DNA of 64,000 bases from Sphingobium lactosutens DS20 (GCF_000445105.1 NZ_ATDP01000092.1:62001-126000), one strand, 5' to 3'; counted from the first letter of the stretch, positions 52,870 through 61,670 are shown. Notes: a model not told the origin generated them from the letters alone. Translations and numbers: made by a program.

Positions 52870-53841
52870 ATGACCGATCCCATTGCTCCCGATCGCGCCG
52901 TCCCTGACCGCACCGCTCTGGTCGCCCATGCCCGCGACAGCATCGCGCGCGGTTCCAGAAGCTTCGCCATGGCCTCCAAATTGTTCGACCGGCAGACGCG
53001 GGAACGCGCCTGGCTGCTCTATGCCTGGTGCCGCAAGTGCGACGACATTGCCGACGGCCAGGATCATGGCGGGGCTTTGAGCGTCGTTGCCGATGCGCAG
53101 GCCCGCCTGTCGGACATGCGGGTGATGACCGATCGCGCCTTGCGCGGCGAACCCACAGGCGATCCAGCCTTTGACGGCTTTGGCTTGGTGATGCGCGAAT
53201 GCGCGATCCCCCATCGCTACGCCCATGATCTCATCGAAGGATTTGCGCTGGACGCCCGCGACTGGCGACCGCGCAGCCAGGATGACATGCTGCGCTATTG
53301 CTATCATGTCGCCGGTGCGGTCGGCTGCATGATGGCGGTGTTGATGGGGGTCGATCCGCAGGACGACGCGACGCTGGATCGCGCCTGTGATCTGGGCCTT
53401 GCCTTTCAACTGGCCAATATTGCGCGCGACATTGGCGAGGATGAAGCGGCGGACCGCTGTTACCTGCCCGTGGAATGGCTGGTGGAAATGGACATTCCGC
53501 CGGGCGAGCATATGAAACCGTGGGTTCGCCCCCGCCTTGCCATCCTTGGCCGCCGGCTCGCCGACATGGCCGCCGCCTATGAGGCGAGCGCGCGGCACGG
53601 CACCGGCGCGCTGCAACCCCGTGCGGCCTGGGCGGTGCTTGCCGCGGCCGGCATCTATGGCGACATCGCTCGCACAGTAGCGCGGCGCGGACCAATGGCG
53701 TGGGATCATCGCGTGGTGACGCGCAAGAGCGACAAGCTGATGTGGGTCGCGCGCGCGGGGCTTCAGGTGATCGGGCGCGCACGGCGCTGGCCTGGGGGAA
53801 CCGTCCGGCCTGAGAGCCTTTGGCGTCGGCCTGCCGCCTGA
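52870..53841 (+). CDS. crtB: Phytoene synthase
   Basis: 323 residues of the squalene/phytoene synthase fold. The two aspartate-rich motifs are CRKCDDIADG and QLANIARDIGED; YCYHVAGAVGCMM and YLPVEW are also conserved. It condenses two geranylgeranyl diphosphates to phytoene. The C-terminal 25 residues are basic. It is last in crtY-crtI-LOG-crtB and faces the convergent amtB. Confidence 0.95.
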   Translation: MTDPIAPDRAVPDRTALVAHARDSIARGSRSFAMASKLFDRQTRERAWLLYAWCRKCDDIADGQDHGGALSVVADAQARLSDMRVMTDRALRGEPTGDPAFDGFGLVMRECAIPHRYAHDLIEGFALDARDWRPRSQDDMLRYCYHVAGAVGCMMAVLMGVDPQDDATLDRACDLGLAFQLANIARDIGEDEAADRCYLPVEWLVEMDIPPGEHMKPWVRPRLAILGRRLADMAAAYEASARHGTGALQPRAAWAVLAAAGIYGDIARTVARRGPMAWDHRVVTRKSDKLMWVARAGLQVIGRARRWPGGTVRPESLWRRPAA

Positions 53842-53890
53842 GCCAGAACGGGATCGCCAGTAGGCCGATCGGCACGCCCTGCCCCCCCCG

Positions 53891-53923
53891 AAAAAAAATG
53901 GGCCGATGCTTTCGCACCGGCCC
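53891..53923 (-). terminator. Terminator of the glnK-amtB operon
   Basis: Stem GGGCCG-A-TG / CA-C-CGGCCC (53900-53923) with a six-base loop. On the minus strand it is followed by A then eight T residues (53891-53898 as A on plus), a strong intrinsic terminator 83 bases after the amtB stop. It may also limit read-through from crtB. Confidence 0.85.
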
Positions 53924-54006
53924 AAGGCATGTTCGCAGGAGGAACATCGGAAGGCGGGGCGGCGATCCCTCTGTCAGGGGTGGCCGCCCGGCCAAATCAG
54001 TGAAAC

Positions 54007-55341
54007 TTACGGGTTGTAGGCACGCTCGCCATGTTCGCCGAGGTCTAGGCCTTCATATTCGACCTCCTGGCTGACCCGCAGGCCAGTGACGGCCTTGGCG
54101 ATATAGATGGCGATGGCGGTGCCAATGGCCGCCCAGACGATCGTGGTGACGGTCGCCAGGATCTGCGTCACCAGCTGGCCGCCGATCGAGAAGTCCGCGC
54201 CGCCAGGACCGCCCAGCGAGGGCGAATAGACGATGCCGGTGCCGATCGCACCGATCATGCCGCCCACGCCGTGGATGCCAAAGGCGTCGAGGCTATCGTC
54301 ATAGCCGAGCTTCGGCTTGAGAACCGTGACGGTGTAGAAGCAGATGACCGATGCGGCCGCGCCCAGGACGATGGCGCCGAACGGACCCGAATTGCCCGCT
54401 GCCGGCGTAACGGCGACGAGGCCAGCGATGATGCCCGAGCAGAAGCCCAGAGCAGACCCCTTGTGGCCATTGACACGCTCGGCGAGCATCCAGAACAGAC
54501 CGGCCGAAGCGGTAGCGACGAAGGTGTTGATCATGGCCAGCGCGGCCGATCCATTGGCCTCCAGCGCCGAGCCGGCGTTGAAGCCGAACCAGCCGACCCA
54601 CAGCAGGCCGGTGCCGACCGCCGTCAGCGTCAGGCTGTGCGGCGGCATGGGCTCCTTGGGATAGCCGATACGCTTGCCCAGGATGAGGCAGGCGACCAGC
54701 GCCGAGACACCGGCATTGATATGCACCACGGTGCCGCCGGCGAAATCCAGCGCGCCCATTTCGAAGAACAGGCCGCCAGCGGCCCACACCATATGGGCGA
54801 TCGGGAAATAGACGATGGTCAGCCAAATGAGGGCGAACACCATGACGGCGGAGAATTTGATCCGCTCGACCACGGACCCCAGCACCAGCGATACCGTAAT
54901 CGCCGCGAAGGTCATCTGAAAGCAGACGAACACATATTCGGGAATGACGACGCCGTCGGTGAAGGTCGCCGCCGTCGAATCCGGCGTGATGCCGGCCAGG
55001 AACACCTTGGAAAGATCGGAGATGAAACCGTTGCTCGGGCCGGCAAAGGCCAGGCTGTAGCCATAGATGACCCAGATCAGCATGGCGAAGCAGGTCGCCG
55101 CGCCAATCTGCGTCATGACCGACAGCATGTTCTTCGTGCGGACGAGGCCGCCATAGAAAAGGGCAAGGCCCGGCAGGATCATCGCCAGGACGAGGATGGT
55201 CGACATCATCATCCAGGCGGTGTCGCCCTTGTCCGGCGTCGGGGCGGCAGCGGCCGCCTCTTGCGCCCATGCGGGCAGAGCGGCGAATAGCGACAGGGCG
55301 CCAGCCCCCGCCACGCCGCAGAATTTCTTGGAAAAGCTCAT
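54007..55341 (-). CDS. amtB: Ammonium transporter AmtB
   Basis: 444 residues. A cleavable signal peptide (GAGALSLFAALPAWAQE) precedes 11 membrane helices, as in proteobacterial AmtB. The transport twin-His residues lie in VVHINAG and DAFGIHGVGGMIGAIGTG. The C-terminal tail (EVEYEGLDLGEHGERAYNP) is the conserved GlnK-contact region. It conducts ammonium and is blocked by GlnK under nitrogen excess. The start is ATG 55341 (or the adjacent 55344) with a GGGGG site, about 11 bases after glnK. Confidence 0.95.
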   Translation of the reverse strand: MSFSKKFCGVAGAGALSLFAALPAWAQEAAAAAPTPDKGDTAWMMMSTILVLAMILPGLALFYGGLVRTKNMLSVMTQIGAATCFAMLIWVIYGYSLAFAGPSNGFISDLSKVFLAGITPDSTAATFTDGVVIPEYVFVCFQMTFAAITVSLVLGSVVERIKFSAVMVFALIWLTIVYFPIAHMVWAAGGLFFEMGALDFAGGTVVHINAGVSALVACLILGKRIGYPKEPMPPHSLTLTAVGTGLLWVGWFGFNAGSALEANGSAALAMINTFVATASAGLFWMLAERVNGHKGSALGFCSGIIAGLVAVTPAAGNSGPFGAIVLGAAASVICFYTVTVLKPKLGYDDSLDAFGIHGVGGMIGAIGTGIVYSPSLGGPGGADFSIGGQLVTQILATVTTIVWAAIGTAIAIYIAKAVTGLRVSQEVEYEGLDLGEHGERAYNP

Positions 55342-55354
55342 CATTTCCCCCTTC

Positions 55355-55693
55355 TTACAGCGCGGTTTCGCCAGTCTCGCCTGTGCGGATGCGCACGGCC
55401 TGACCAACATCGAGGACGAAAATCTTGCCATCGCCAATGGCGCCCGAATTGGCCGCCGCCTGGGTCGCTTCGACCACGCGCGGCGCCAGATCATCTTCGC
55501 AGACGACCTCAACCTTGATTTTCGGGACCATGTTGGTGGAATATTCGGCGCCGCGATAGATTTCGGTCTGCCCCTTCTGGCGACCGAAGCCCTTCACTTC
55601 GCTGACCGTCATGCCGGCAATGCCGAGCGAGGACAGCGCCTCGCGGACATCGTCCAGCTTGAACGGCTTGATGATAGCCATGACAAGTTTCAT
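55355..55693 (-). CDS. glnK: Nitrogen regulatory protein P-II (GlnK)
   Basis: 112 residues. The T-loop with the uridylylated Tyr51 (TEIYRGAEYSTNMVPK), the B-loop region (GKIFV) and the start MKLVMAIIKPFKLDDVREAL are typical. It senses 2-oxoglutarate, ATP/ADP and uridylylation state and gates AmtB. It heads the operon with amtB and is preceded by a textbook sigma-54 promoter, so expression should rise under nitrogen limitation through NtrC and RpoN. Confidence 0.96.
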   Translation of the reverse strand: MKLVMAIIKPFKLDDVREALSSLGIAGMTVSEVKGFGRQKGQTEIYRGAEYSTNMVPKIKVEVVCEDDLAPRVVEATQAAANSGAIGDGKIFVLDVGQAVRIRTGETGETAL

Positions 55694-55727
55694 GTCGCCC
55701 CCTGTGAATGGTGTGCGGGGACATAGC

Positions 55728-55744
55728 AGCAAGGGGCGTGCCAA
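55728..55744 (-). promoter_or_regulatory. Sigma-54 promoter of glnK-amtB
   Basis: Minus strand TTGGCACGCCCCTTGCT matches the -24/-12 consensus (TGGCAC-N5-TTGC) at every key base, with GG and GC ten bases apart. It lies 35 bases upstream of the glnK ATG. The rpoN gene for the matching sigma factor is at 43859-45373. Confidence 0.9.
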
Positions 55745-55848
55745 ATTGCTAAAGGCGCGTTAATGCGGGCCTCACGCCAGCTCGCAGCAGAGCACCCGCT
55801 GCAAAATTGAGCAGTGGAGGAATGTTGCCTATTTTTTGGGCAAGCCGC

Positions 55849-56424
55849 CTACCAATTCTCTCCCTTGGCGACAGCATCCCGTTCCTCGTCGCGGGTTTCG
55901 CGACCAAGCACGGCATTGCGATGGGGAAAGCGGCCAAATTGCGCGATGATTGCGTGATGCTGCCGGGCGAAATCGAGCCATTTGGCGTCGCCCGCTCCTT
56001 CGAACAGGGTCAGGGACAGGTCCTGATCCTCGCGATCTTCGCTATGCATGAAGGGCATGTAGAAGAAGCAGCGTCCCGCCCCGCCAATCTGCACATCATA
56101 GCCCTGCGCAATCGCGCCGCGGGCAATGTCGCGGGCCAGGGCATCGGTTGCAAAGGCGTCCGCGCTATCCCGGAACATATTGCGGGGCAGTTGATCGAAC
56201 AAAAGGATCGCCGCCAAAGCATCATCGGCGCGATCCAGAAAATCCTCAGCAGGTTGAGCCTGTTTGTCGCGCCAAAGCTCGGCAAATTTTTCGGTGCAGA
56301 CACGATCCAGCCTGGGATCATGGCTCCACCATCCTTCTTCACCAACCTGATTGAACCAGAAATCGAGCAGCGCGGCCGCCCAGTCGGCGGTCACGGCATC
56401 ATGGCTGTCGGTCAGCATGTTCAT
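55849..56424 (-). CDS. DUF924-family protein
   Basis: 191 residues from ATG 56424. The family features are WAAALLDFWFNQVGEEGWW at the N-terminus, AILLFDQLPRNMFRDSADAFATD in the middle (given in parts: LLFDQLPRNMFR, ADAFATD) and YMPFMHSEDREDQDLSL. Function is not established; the fold is helical. The frame opens at GTG 56460 and a further ATG lies at 56418, none with a clear ribosome site. It is downstream of tldD on the same strand, 75 bases away. Confidence 0.82.
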   Translation of the reverse strand: MNMLTDSHDAVTADWAAALLDFWFNQVGEEGWWSHDPRLDRVCTEKFAELWRDKQAQPAEDFLDRADDALAAILLFDQLPRNMFRDSADAFATDALARDIARGAIAQGYDVQIGGAGRCFFYMPFMHSEDREDQDLSLTLFEGAGDAKWLDFARQHHAIIAQFGRFPHRNAVLGRETRDEERDAVAKGENW

Positions 56425-56499
56425 GCAGAACAAATGTCGCACCGAACCAGTAGTTCCCACGCTTGGCGGGACAGGCGGCTCGGTTGGGCGCAGGAAAGC

Positions 56500-57942
56500 C
56501 TATGCCGCCGTGCCACCCACCGTCAGCCCCTCCATCAGCAACGTAGGCTGGCCGACACCGGCCGGCACGCTCTGCCCGCCCTTGCCGCACATACCGATGC
56601 CTTCGTCGAGCGCCCAGTCATTGCCGATGCCGATGACCTTGGTCAGCGCGGTTGGACCGTCACCGATCAGCGTCGCGCCCTTGATGGGATCGCCCAGCTT
56701 GCCATTTTCCACCTTATAGGCCTCGGTGCAGGAAAAGACGAACTTGCCCGACACGATATCGACCTGACCGCCGCCGAAGCTCTTGGCGAAAATCCCGTTC
56801 TTCATGCGGCTGAGCAGTTCTGCAGGATCATCCTGCCCGCCCTTGATGAAGGTGTTGGTCATGCGCGGCATGGGCGCATGGGCATAGCTTTCGCGGCGGC
56901 CATTCCCGGTGGGCGCCACGCCCATCAGCCGGGCATTCAACCGATCCTGCATATAGCCCCGCAATATTCCGTCCTCGATCAGGATATTTTCCTGCGTCGG
57001 GGTGCCCTCGTCGTCGATGGACAAGGATCCGCGGCGATCCATGATGCTCCCGTCATCGACCACGGTGACCCCGGGTGCCGCGACGCGCTGGCCGATGCGT
57101 CCGGAAAAGGCGCTAGTGCCCTTGCGGTTGAAGTCGCCTTCCAGCCCATGGCCGATCGCTTCGTGGACCAGAACGCCTGGCCAACCGGGACCAAGCAGCA
57201 CGGTCATTTCGCCCGCCGGCGCGGCGACGGACGACAAATTGACGCGCGCCTGGGCCAGCGCCTCGTCAATTGCGCGGTTCCACACCGCCTTATCCATCAC
57301 CTGATCGTAGAGATAACGACCACCAATGCCGAACACGCCGGTTTCCCGCCGGCCATTTTCCTCCAATATGATGGAGACGTTGAGGCGGACCAACGGCCGG
57401 ATGTCAGTCGCGGTGAAGCCGTCGGCACGCACGATTTCGGCCACCGACCAGCTGCCCGCGACGCTGACCGACACCTGTGCGACACGGGGGTCGCGCGCGC
57501 GCGCAGCGGCGTCGATCTCAGCACATAGCGCGACCTTCTCCGCAAAGGGCACGATTTCGAGCGGATTGGCATCGGTATAAAGATGGCGATTGGTGCGCTG
57601 GGGCGGCGGGGCCGGCTGATCCTTGGCGGGATCGAGCAAGGTCAGCGTCTGCGCCGCCTTGGCGATGGCCGCCTCGCTCAAATCATTGGCATGGGCAAAG
57701 CCCGTCATCTCGCCCGATACGCCACGCAGACCAAAGCCCGCATCGGTGGAATAATCGGCCGTCTTCAACCGGCCATCGTCAAACCCGAAGCTCTCGCTGG
57801 CGCGATATTGCAGATAAAGCTCACCGTCGTCGCAGCGCGCAAGCGCCTGCGCCGTCAGCCGGCGCGCGCCATCAGGATCGAGCAAGCCCGGACGGTACAG
57901 AAGGCCACGGGCGTCGGTGAAAAGGGAAGCGGTATCGGTCAT
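56500..57942 (-). CDS. tldD: TldD, zinc metalloprotease subunit
   Basis: 480 residues. The zinc motif HEAIGHGLEGD (260-270; H260, E261, H265) is intact, with downstream DDGSIMDRRGSLSIDDEGTP (parts: DDGSIMDRRG, IDDEGTP) and C-terminal GMCGKGGQSVPAGVGQPTLL typical of TldD. It is the catalytic partner of PmbA/TldE, encoded at 746-2092. It is the second gene of a zinc-finger, tldD, DUF924 series on the minus strand. The upstream in-frame sequence before ATG 57942 is not coding. Confidence 0.96.
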   Translation of the reverse strand: MTDTASLFTDARGLLYRPGLLDPDGARRLTAQALARCDDGELYLQYRASESFGFDDGRLKTADYSTDAGFGLRGVSGEMTGFAHANDLSEAAIAKAAQTLTLLDPAKDQPAPPPQRTNRHLYTDANPLEIVPFAEKVALCAEIDAAARARDPRVAQVSVSVAGSWSVAEIVRADGFTATDIRPLVRLNVSIILEENGRRETGVFGIGGRYLYDQVMDKAVWNRAIDEALAQARVNLSSVAAPAGEMTVLLGPGWPGVLVHEAIGHGLEGDFNRKGTSAFSGRIGQRVAAPGVTVVDDGSIMDRRGSLSIDDEGTPTQENILIEDGILRGYMQDRLNARLMGVAPTGNGRRESYAHAPMPRMTNTFIKGGQDDPAELLSRMKNGIFAKSFGGGQVDIVSGKFVFSCTEAYKVENGKLGDPIKGATLIGDGPTALTKVIGIGNDWALDEGIGMCGKGGQSVPAGVGQPTLLMEGLTVGGTAA

Positions 57943-57986
57943 GCGCCCGATATAGGCGCTGCCCGGCCGCAACCCAACCGAAAAGC

Positions 57987-58214
57987 TTACAGGCTGGCGC
58001 CCGATGCGATATCCGGCTTCGTGACGACATCGGGCGTATCGGCCACACCACCGATCAGCACGAAGCGGCGGTCGCAATAGCCGCAATCGACATAGCCATG
58101 CTCGTCAATTTCCAGGAACACCCGCGGATGCCCAAGCGCCGCGGGAATATCCCCCGACCCATCACAGGACACACGGGCTTTCGAGACTCGGATGATTTCG
58201 GGCGGCTGGATCAT
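57987..58214 (-). CDS. Zinc-finger domain protein (NDUFS6/complex I zf-CHCC-like)
   Basis: 75 residues. VSCDGSGD, GHPRVFLEIDEHGYVDCGYCDRRFVL (given in parts: GHPRVFLEID, VDCGYCDRRFVL) contain the Cys-His-Cys-Cys zinc site found in alphaproteobacterial relatives of the mitochondrial complex I subunit NDUFS6. It probably helps assemble or stabilise NADH dehydrogenase. It is 44 bases upstream of tldD. Confidence 0.88.
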   Translation of the reverse strand: MIQPPEIIRVSKARVSCDGSGDIPAALGHPRVFLEIDEHGYVDCGYCDRRFVLIGGVADTPDVVTKPDIASGASL

Positions 58215-58280
58215 GAAACGGAATTAGCAGCGGCCGCACTGCACCGCAATATGGTCAATATATATGCAGCGCGGATAGAC

Positions 58281-58355
58281 TGGCTGGGGCGGCAGGATTC
58301 GAACCTGCGCATGGCGGTACCAAAAACCGCTGCCTTACCGCTTGGCTACGCCCCA
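58281..58355 (-). tRNA. tRNA-Gln (UUG)
   Basis: A 75-base cloverleaf with encoded CCA. Acceptor TGGGGCG / CGCCCCA, D-arm GCCAAGCGGTAAGGC, anticodon loop TTTTGGT (UUG), T-arm GCAGGTTCGAATCCTGC. The TGGGG 5' end and AGCCAAGC D-arm are typical of tRNA-Gln. Confidence 0.95.
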
Positions 58356-58446
58356 GCAGAGCGCCGGCAACGCCAGCGCGGACCGCCATATAGCGGTTGC
58401 TGCGCGAAAGGAAAGCCTAGTCATCACAGTTTGACAACGCCAATAT

Positions 58447-58458
58447 GGGGCGTACCCC
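58447..58458. promoter_or_regulatory. GGGG-CGTA-CCCC dyad upstream of the MarR gene
   Basis: Four-base arms lie 22 bases upstream of the MarR start and 10 bases after a TTGACA element (58431-58436). It may be an autoregulatory site, but the arms are short and no good -10 was found. Confidence 0.25.
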
Positions 58459-58479
58459 TTTATTCGGAACTTCGCTTTC

Positions 58480-58986
58480 ATGGCTCCGCCTTCTTCCTCT
58501 TCCCAGATCAGTCCGGCCTCGCCGCTTTTCCTGCGCGAGGACGAGATACGGCGCGGCATCGAAATGCTGTATTTCGGCTATGGCGCGCTGACGCGGTCCA
58601 TCGACGAAGGGCTGGCGGCGCAGGGGCTGGGCCGGGCGCATCATCGCGCGCTCTATTTCATTTCGCGCCAGCCCGACCTGACGGTCAAGGATCTGCTCCG
58701 CCTGCTTGCCATCACCAAGCAATCGCTGGGCCGGGTGCTGAACGACCTGATCGATCGGGGCTATATCGAAACCCGCGTCGGCGCGAGCGACCGGCGGCAG
58801 AAGCTGCTGCGGCTCAGCCCGCAGGGCGCGGCGCTCGAAGCCGAGTTGTTTCGCGCATTGCGGGAGAAAATGGCGGCGGCCTATGCCCAGGCGGGACAGG
58901 GATCGGTCACCGGATTTTGGCGGGTCTTGGAGGGTCTGATCCCCGAAGAAGACCGGTCCATGGTCTTTGGCCTGCGCGGTGGATGA
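58480..58986 (+). CDS. MarR-family transcriptional regulator
   Basis: 168 residues. The winged HTH is clear: LTVKDLLRLLAITKQSLGRV then LNDLIDRGYIETRVGASDRRQKLLRLSPQG (recognition helix and wing with the DRR motif). Flanking helices form the dimer. The target is unknown; the neighbouring genes (tRNA-Gln, small lipoprotein) give no hint. ATG 58480 is chosen as the first start; there is no strong ribosome site. Confidence 0.9.
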   Translation: MAPPSSSSQISPASPLFLREDEIRRGIEMLYFGYGALTRSIDEGLAAQGLGRAHHRALYFISRQPDLTVKDLLRLLAITKQSLGRVLNDLIDRGYIETRVGASDRRQKLLRLSPQGAALEAELFRALREKMAAAYAQAGQGSVTGFWRVLEGLIPEEDRSMVFGLRGG

Positions 58987-59056
58987 TGACGGTCACGCAA
59001 CTTTATCGGCCCTGCTGCGCTTGTGCCTGTCTACGCAATGGAAGAGAGGAACCATC

Positions 59057-59371
59057 ATGCGCACTGCGATTATCGCTGGAATGACCCTGATCGCCGCTGC
59101 GGGCCTGTCGGCCTGCTCGGAAAAGACCCAGGACAATCTGGAGCGGACCGGCGATTCCATGGGCAACGACATCAGCCGCGCCGCCGATGATGCGGGCGAT
59201 GCCATCGACAACGGCCTGGACGATGCCGGTCAGGCGATTGATCGCGGAGCCGATCGCGTCGACGCCGCCGCCGATGAGGCGGCCGCGGATGCCAAGCGCG
59301 AAACCGGCGAGGCCAAGGATAATGTTGGCGACGCACTGCAGGATGCTGGTCGCGATCTGAAGAACGACTGA
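59057..59371 (+). CDS. Small lipoprotein with amphipathic Asp/Ala repeats
   Basis: 104 residues. The lipobox ends at C20 (GLSAC). The mature part is a run of 11-residue-like repeats rich in Ala and Asp (AADDAGDAIDNGLDDAGQAI, ADRVDAAADEAAADAKRETG), predicted as one long amphipathic helix, LEA- or apolipoprotein-like. It may bind membranes or protect the envelope under stress (inference). AGAGAGGA precedes ATG 59057 and a strong terminator follows. Confidence 0.82.
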   Translation: MRTAIIAGMTLIAAAGLSACSEKTQDNLERTGDSMGNDISRAADDAGDAIDNGLDDAGQAIDRGADRVDAAADEAAADAKRETGEAKDNVGDALQDAGRDLKND

Positions 59372-59426
59372 CAGGCTACAGCCTTGGGGTGTGAACGCCA
59401 CTAGCGAACGCCTCGACACGCATGAC

Positions 59427-59462
59427 ACGGCCCGGCTTCCCTACAGGATGCCGGGCCGTTTT
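59427..59462 (+). terminator. Terminator after the small lipoprotein gene
   Basis: A perfect ten-base stem ACGGCCCGGC / GCCGGGCCGT with a 13-base loop, followed by TTT. It separates the lipoprotein from the convergent hydrolase. Confidence 0.85.
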
Positions 59463-59479
59463 CACATTGGCAAAGCAAG

Positions 59480-60307
59480 TCAGCCTGCCAGAAACATCTT
59501 GCACAGCGCCAGGAATCGCGCCGGCTGGTCCGCCATCACCATATGGCCGCTGGGACCTATCGGTTTGAGCAGTGCCGCCTTGGCGCCGGCATAGGCCTCG
59601 CGGAAGCGGCGCGTGATGGCGGCGGCCTGCTGCGCGTCGGACCCGACGGCGAAGACGACATGAAGCGGCACTGTCAAACGCGGCAATTGCGGGCCGAGAT
59701 CGGCATTGGCCAGGTCGCGCAGGGCATTGGCGATCACGTCCGGATCGCTGTTTTTCGCGCCAGGCGTCTGCGCGACGATCTGGGCCAGATAGCGCCGCCC
59801 CGCCGCCGTGCCGGTAAGGTAGCTGCTGAGCTGATCAGCCAGGAAGCCAAGCCCGCTTGCCGTGCCACCCACCATCGCCGCGCCGGCGGGCAGTATGTCC
59901 ACCACCATCACGCGGCCTGCCCGGCCGCTCAACCCTAGCTTCAGCGAGAGCGTGCCGCCCATGGAATGACCGATGACCGCCGGGCGTTTGAGACCGGCGG
60001 CCGTGATGTAGCGCGCGATCTCGTCGGCCAGCGGCTGGATGAGCGGGCCGCTTTGGTTGGCCTGCGCGGCAAGTCCGGCGAAACCGCGCACATGGATGAG
60101 GTGGAAGCGATAGCCCGGCAATGCCGCCACCAGACCGTTCCAGATACCGGGCCCACTGGCAAGACCGGGGATCAGCACCACGTCCCGACCGTTGCCCCGC
60201 ACGGCCACGTCTATCCGGCGCGACACGAAGGGTGCGGCGCTTGCGCCCCCGGCCCATAATCCCAGCCCCGCCGCGCCACCGCCCATCAGAAGCGTGCGTC
60301 TGTTCAT
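59480..60307 (-). CDS. Alpha/beta hydrolase, exported
   Basis: 275 residues. The N-terminus MNRRTLLMGGGAAGLGLWAG is Tat-like. Nucleophile elbow GHSMGGTLSL, oxyanion-loop VVLIPGLASGPGIWNGLV and a late SGHMVMADQPARF with the catalytic His are present. Substrate is unknown; esterase or lipase-like activity is likely. Two further in-frame ATG codons (60313, 60319) are possible starts and no ribosome site decides. It is divergent from the beta-lactamase-like gene. Confidence 0.85.
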   Translation of the reverse strand: MNRRTLLMGGGAAGLGLWAGGASAAPFVSRRIDVAVRGNGRDVVLIPGLASGPGIWNGLVAALPGYRFHLIHVRGFAGLAAQANQSGPLIQPLADEIARYITAAGLKRPAVIGHSMGGTLSLKLGLSGRAGRVMVVDILPAGAAMVGGTASGLGFLADQLSSYLTGTAAGRRYLAQIVAQTPGAKNSDPDVIANALRDLANADLGPQLPRLTVPLHVVFAVGSDAQQAAAITRRFREAYAGAKAALLKPIGPSGHMVMADQPARFLALCKMFLAG

Positions 60308-60492
60308 GCCCATGGTCATGGCGCGGCTATTGCCCGGTTGCCCCTGAACCGCAACTGCGCATATCCTGCCCAGGATCAAGAGGTTGCGGCATCGACCCTC
60401 CCCCCATCGCATTTGCGGACTCATTCGTCGCATCTGCCTTGAAGCGAGGACCGAGCCAACGGCCTATGATCACCATAAGTTCGGGGAATTTC

Positions 60493-61629
60493 ATGTCGTT
60501 TAGAGAAAGCCGGGGGGCGACGGCGCGCCTTGTCCTGTTGATCGCCGCCTTGTCCGCTTGCGTCAGCGCGCCCGAGCGTCCACGCGCCCTGGCTGCCGCA
60601 GCCACCCCGCAAAAGCCGCAGCCCACCACCAATAGCTGGCCGATCCGTCAGGTCGCCAACCCTCCCCTGCCCTATCAGGATATCAACCAGAATGAGGCGC
60701 CGCCCCCGGCGCTGGTCAGCGTTATCCGCAACCTTGGCCAAAGCTTCAAGGGCAAGGTCGGCATCGCTGTCCGCCGCGTGGGCGCGGACTGGACCGTCGC
60801 GTGGAACGGCAACGCCCTGTTCCCGCAACAAAGCGTGTCGAAACTGTGGGTCAGCATGACGTTTCTGGATGCGGTCGACCGGGGCAAGCTGCGCCTGACC
60901 GACACGACGACGCTGACGCGCAACGACTTGACGTTGTTCCACCAGCCCAGCGCGGCACTGGTTGCAAAACAGGGCGGCTGGACCACCAGCTATTCCGACC
61001 TGATGCGCCGGGCGATGACGCAAAGCGACAATACCTGCAACGACGCGTTGTTGCGCGCGGGGGGCGGGCCGGACGCGGTGCGCGGGTTCCTGGCGCGGCG
61101 GATGATCAAGGATATCCGCTTCGGCCCGGGCGAGCGATTGCTGCAATCGGCAACGGCGGGGCTGGACTGGCGGCAGGATTATTCGCTGGGCCGCAATTTC
61201 TATGCGGCGCGCGCGAAGCTGCCCATGTCGGTGCGGGTGAAAGCGCTCGACAATTATCTGTCTAATCCGCCCGATGGCGCGGCCCCCAGTTCGATCGTCG
61301 CCGCGCTGGCAAAGCTGAAGCAGGGCGACATGCTGTCACCCGCATCGACGCGGCTGCTGCTCAATATCATGAGCGAAGCGAAGACGGGGCCGCAACGGGT
61401 GAAGGGCGGCGTACCGGCCGGCTGGCATTATCTGCACAAGACCGGAACCGGGCAGGATCTCGCGCCCCGCTCGACCGGCTATAACGACGTTGGCATCATG
61501 ACCGCGCCCGATGGCACCAGCTATGCCGTCGCGGTCATGATCGGGTCGACCACCGTGCCGATCCCCGAACGCTGGGCGCTGATGCAGGCGGTGTCGAAGG
61601 CGGTCGCGGCGAACCACGAGACGCGGTAG
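60493..61629 (+). CDS. Class A beta-lactamase-like serine hydrolase, lipoprotein
   Basis: 378 residues. The lipobox ends at C23 (LSAC) and is followed by a 70-residue Ala/Pro-rich linker. Catalytic motifs are S114-V-S-K117, S178-D-N180 and K316-T-G318. E214 lies exactly 36 residues after SDN, as Glu166 does in class A enzymes, but the motif reads ERLLQ rather than ExxLN. A functional beta-lactamase is possible, but related proteins also include non-resistance serine hydrolases. The GGGG site supports ATG 60493. polA starts 41 bases downstream. Confidence 0.85.
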   Translation: MSFRESRGATARLVLLIAALSACVSAPERPRALAAAATPQKPQPTTNSWPIRQVANPPLPYQDINQNEAPPPALVSVIRNLGQSFKGKVGIAVRRVGADWTVAWNGNALFPQQSVSKLWVSMTFLDAVDRGKLRLTDTTTLTRNDLTLFHQPSAALVAKQGGWTTSYSDLMRRAMTQSDNTCNDALLRAGGGPDAVRGFLARRMIKDIRFGPGERLLQSATAGLDWRQDYSLGRNFYAARAKLPMSVRVKALDNYLSNPPDGAAPSSIVAALAKLKQGDMLSPASTRLLLNIMSEAKTGPQRVKGGVPAGWHYLHKTGTGQDLAPRSTGYNDVGIMTAPDGTSYAVAVMIGSTTVPIPERWALMQAVSKAVAANHETR

Positions 61630-61670
61630 CGGGCTGGAGGGGCGCGCGGATACAGGCTATCCCGCTGCCC

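Noticed and set aside
55824-55843. TTGCC / GGCAA dyad downstream of the DUF924 gene as a terminator
   Set aside because: Only five pairs, and on the minus strand there is no T-run after the stem.
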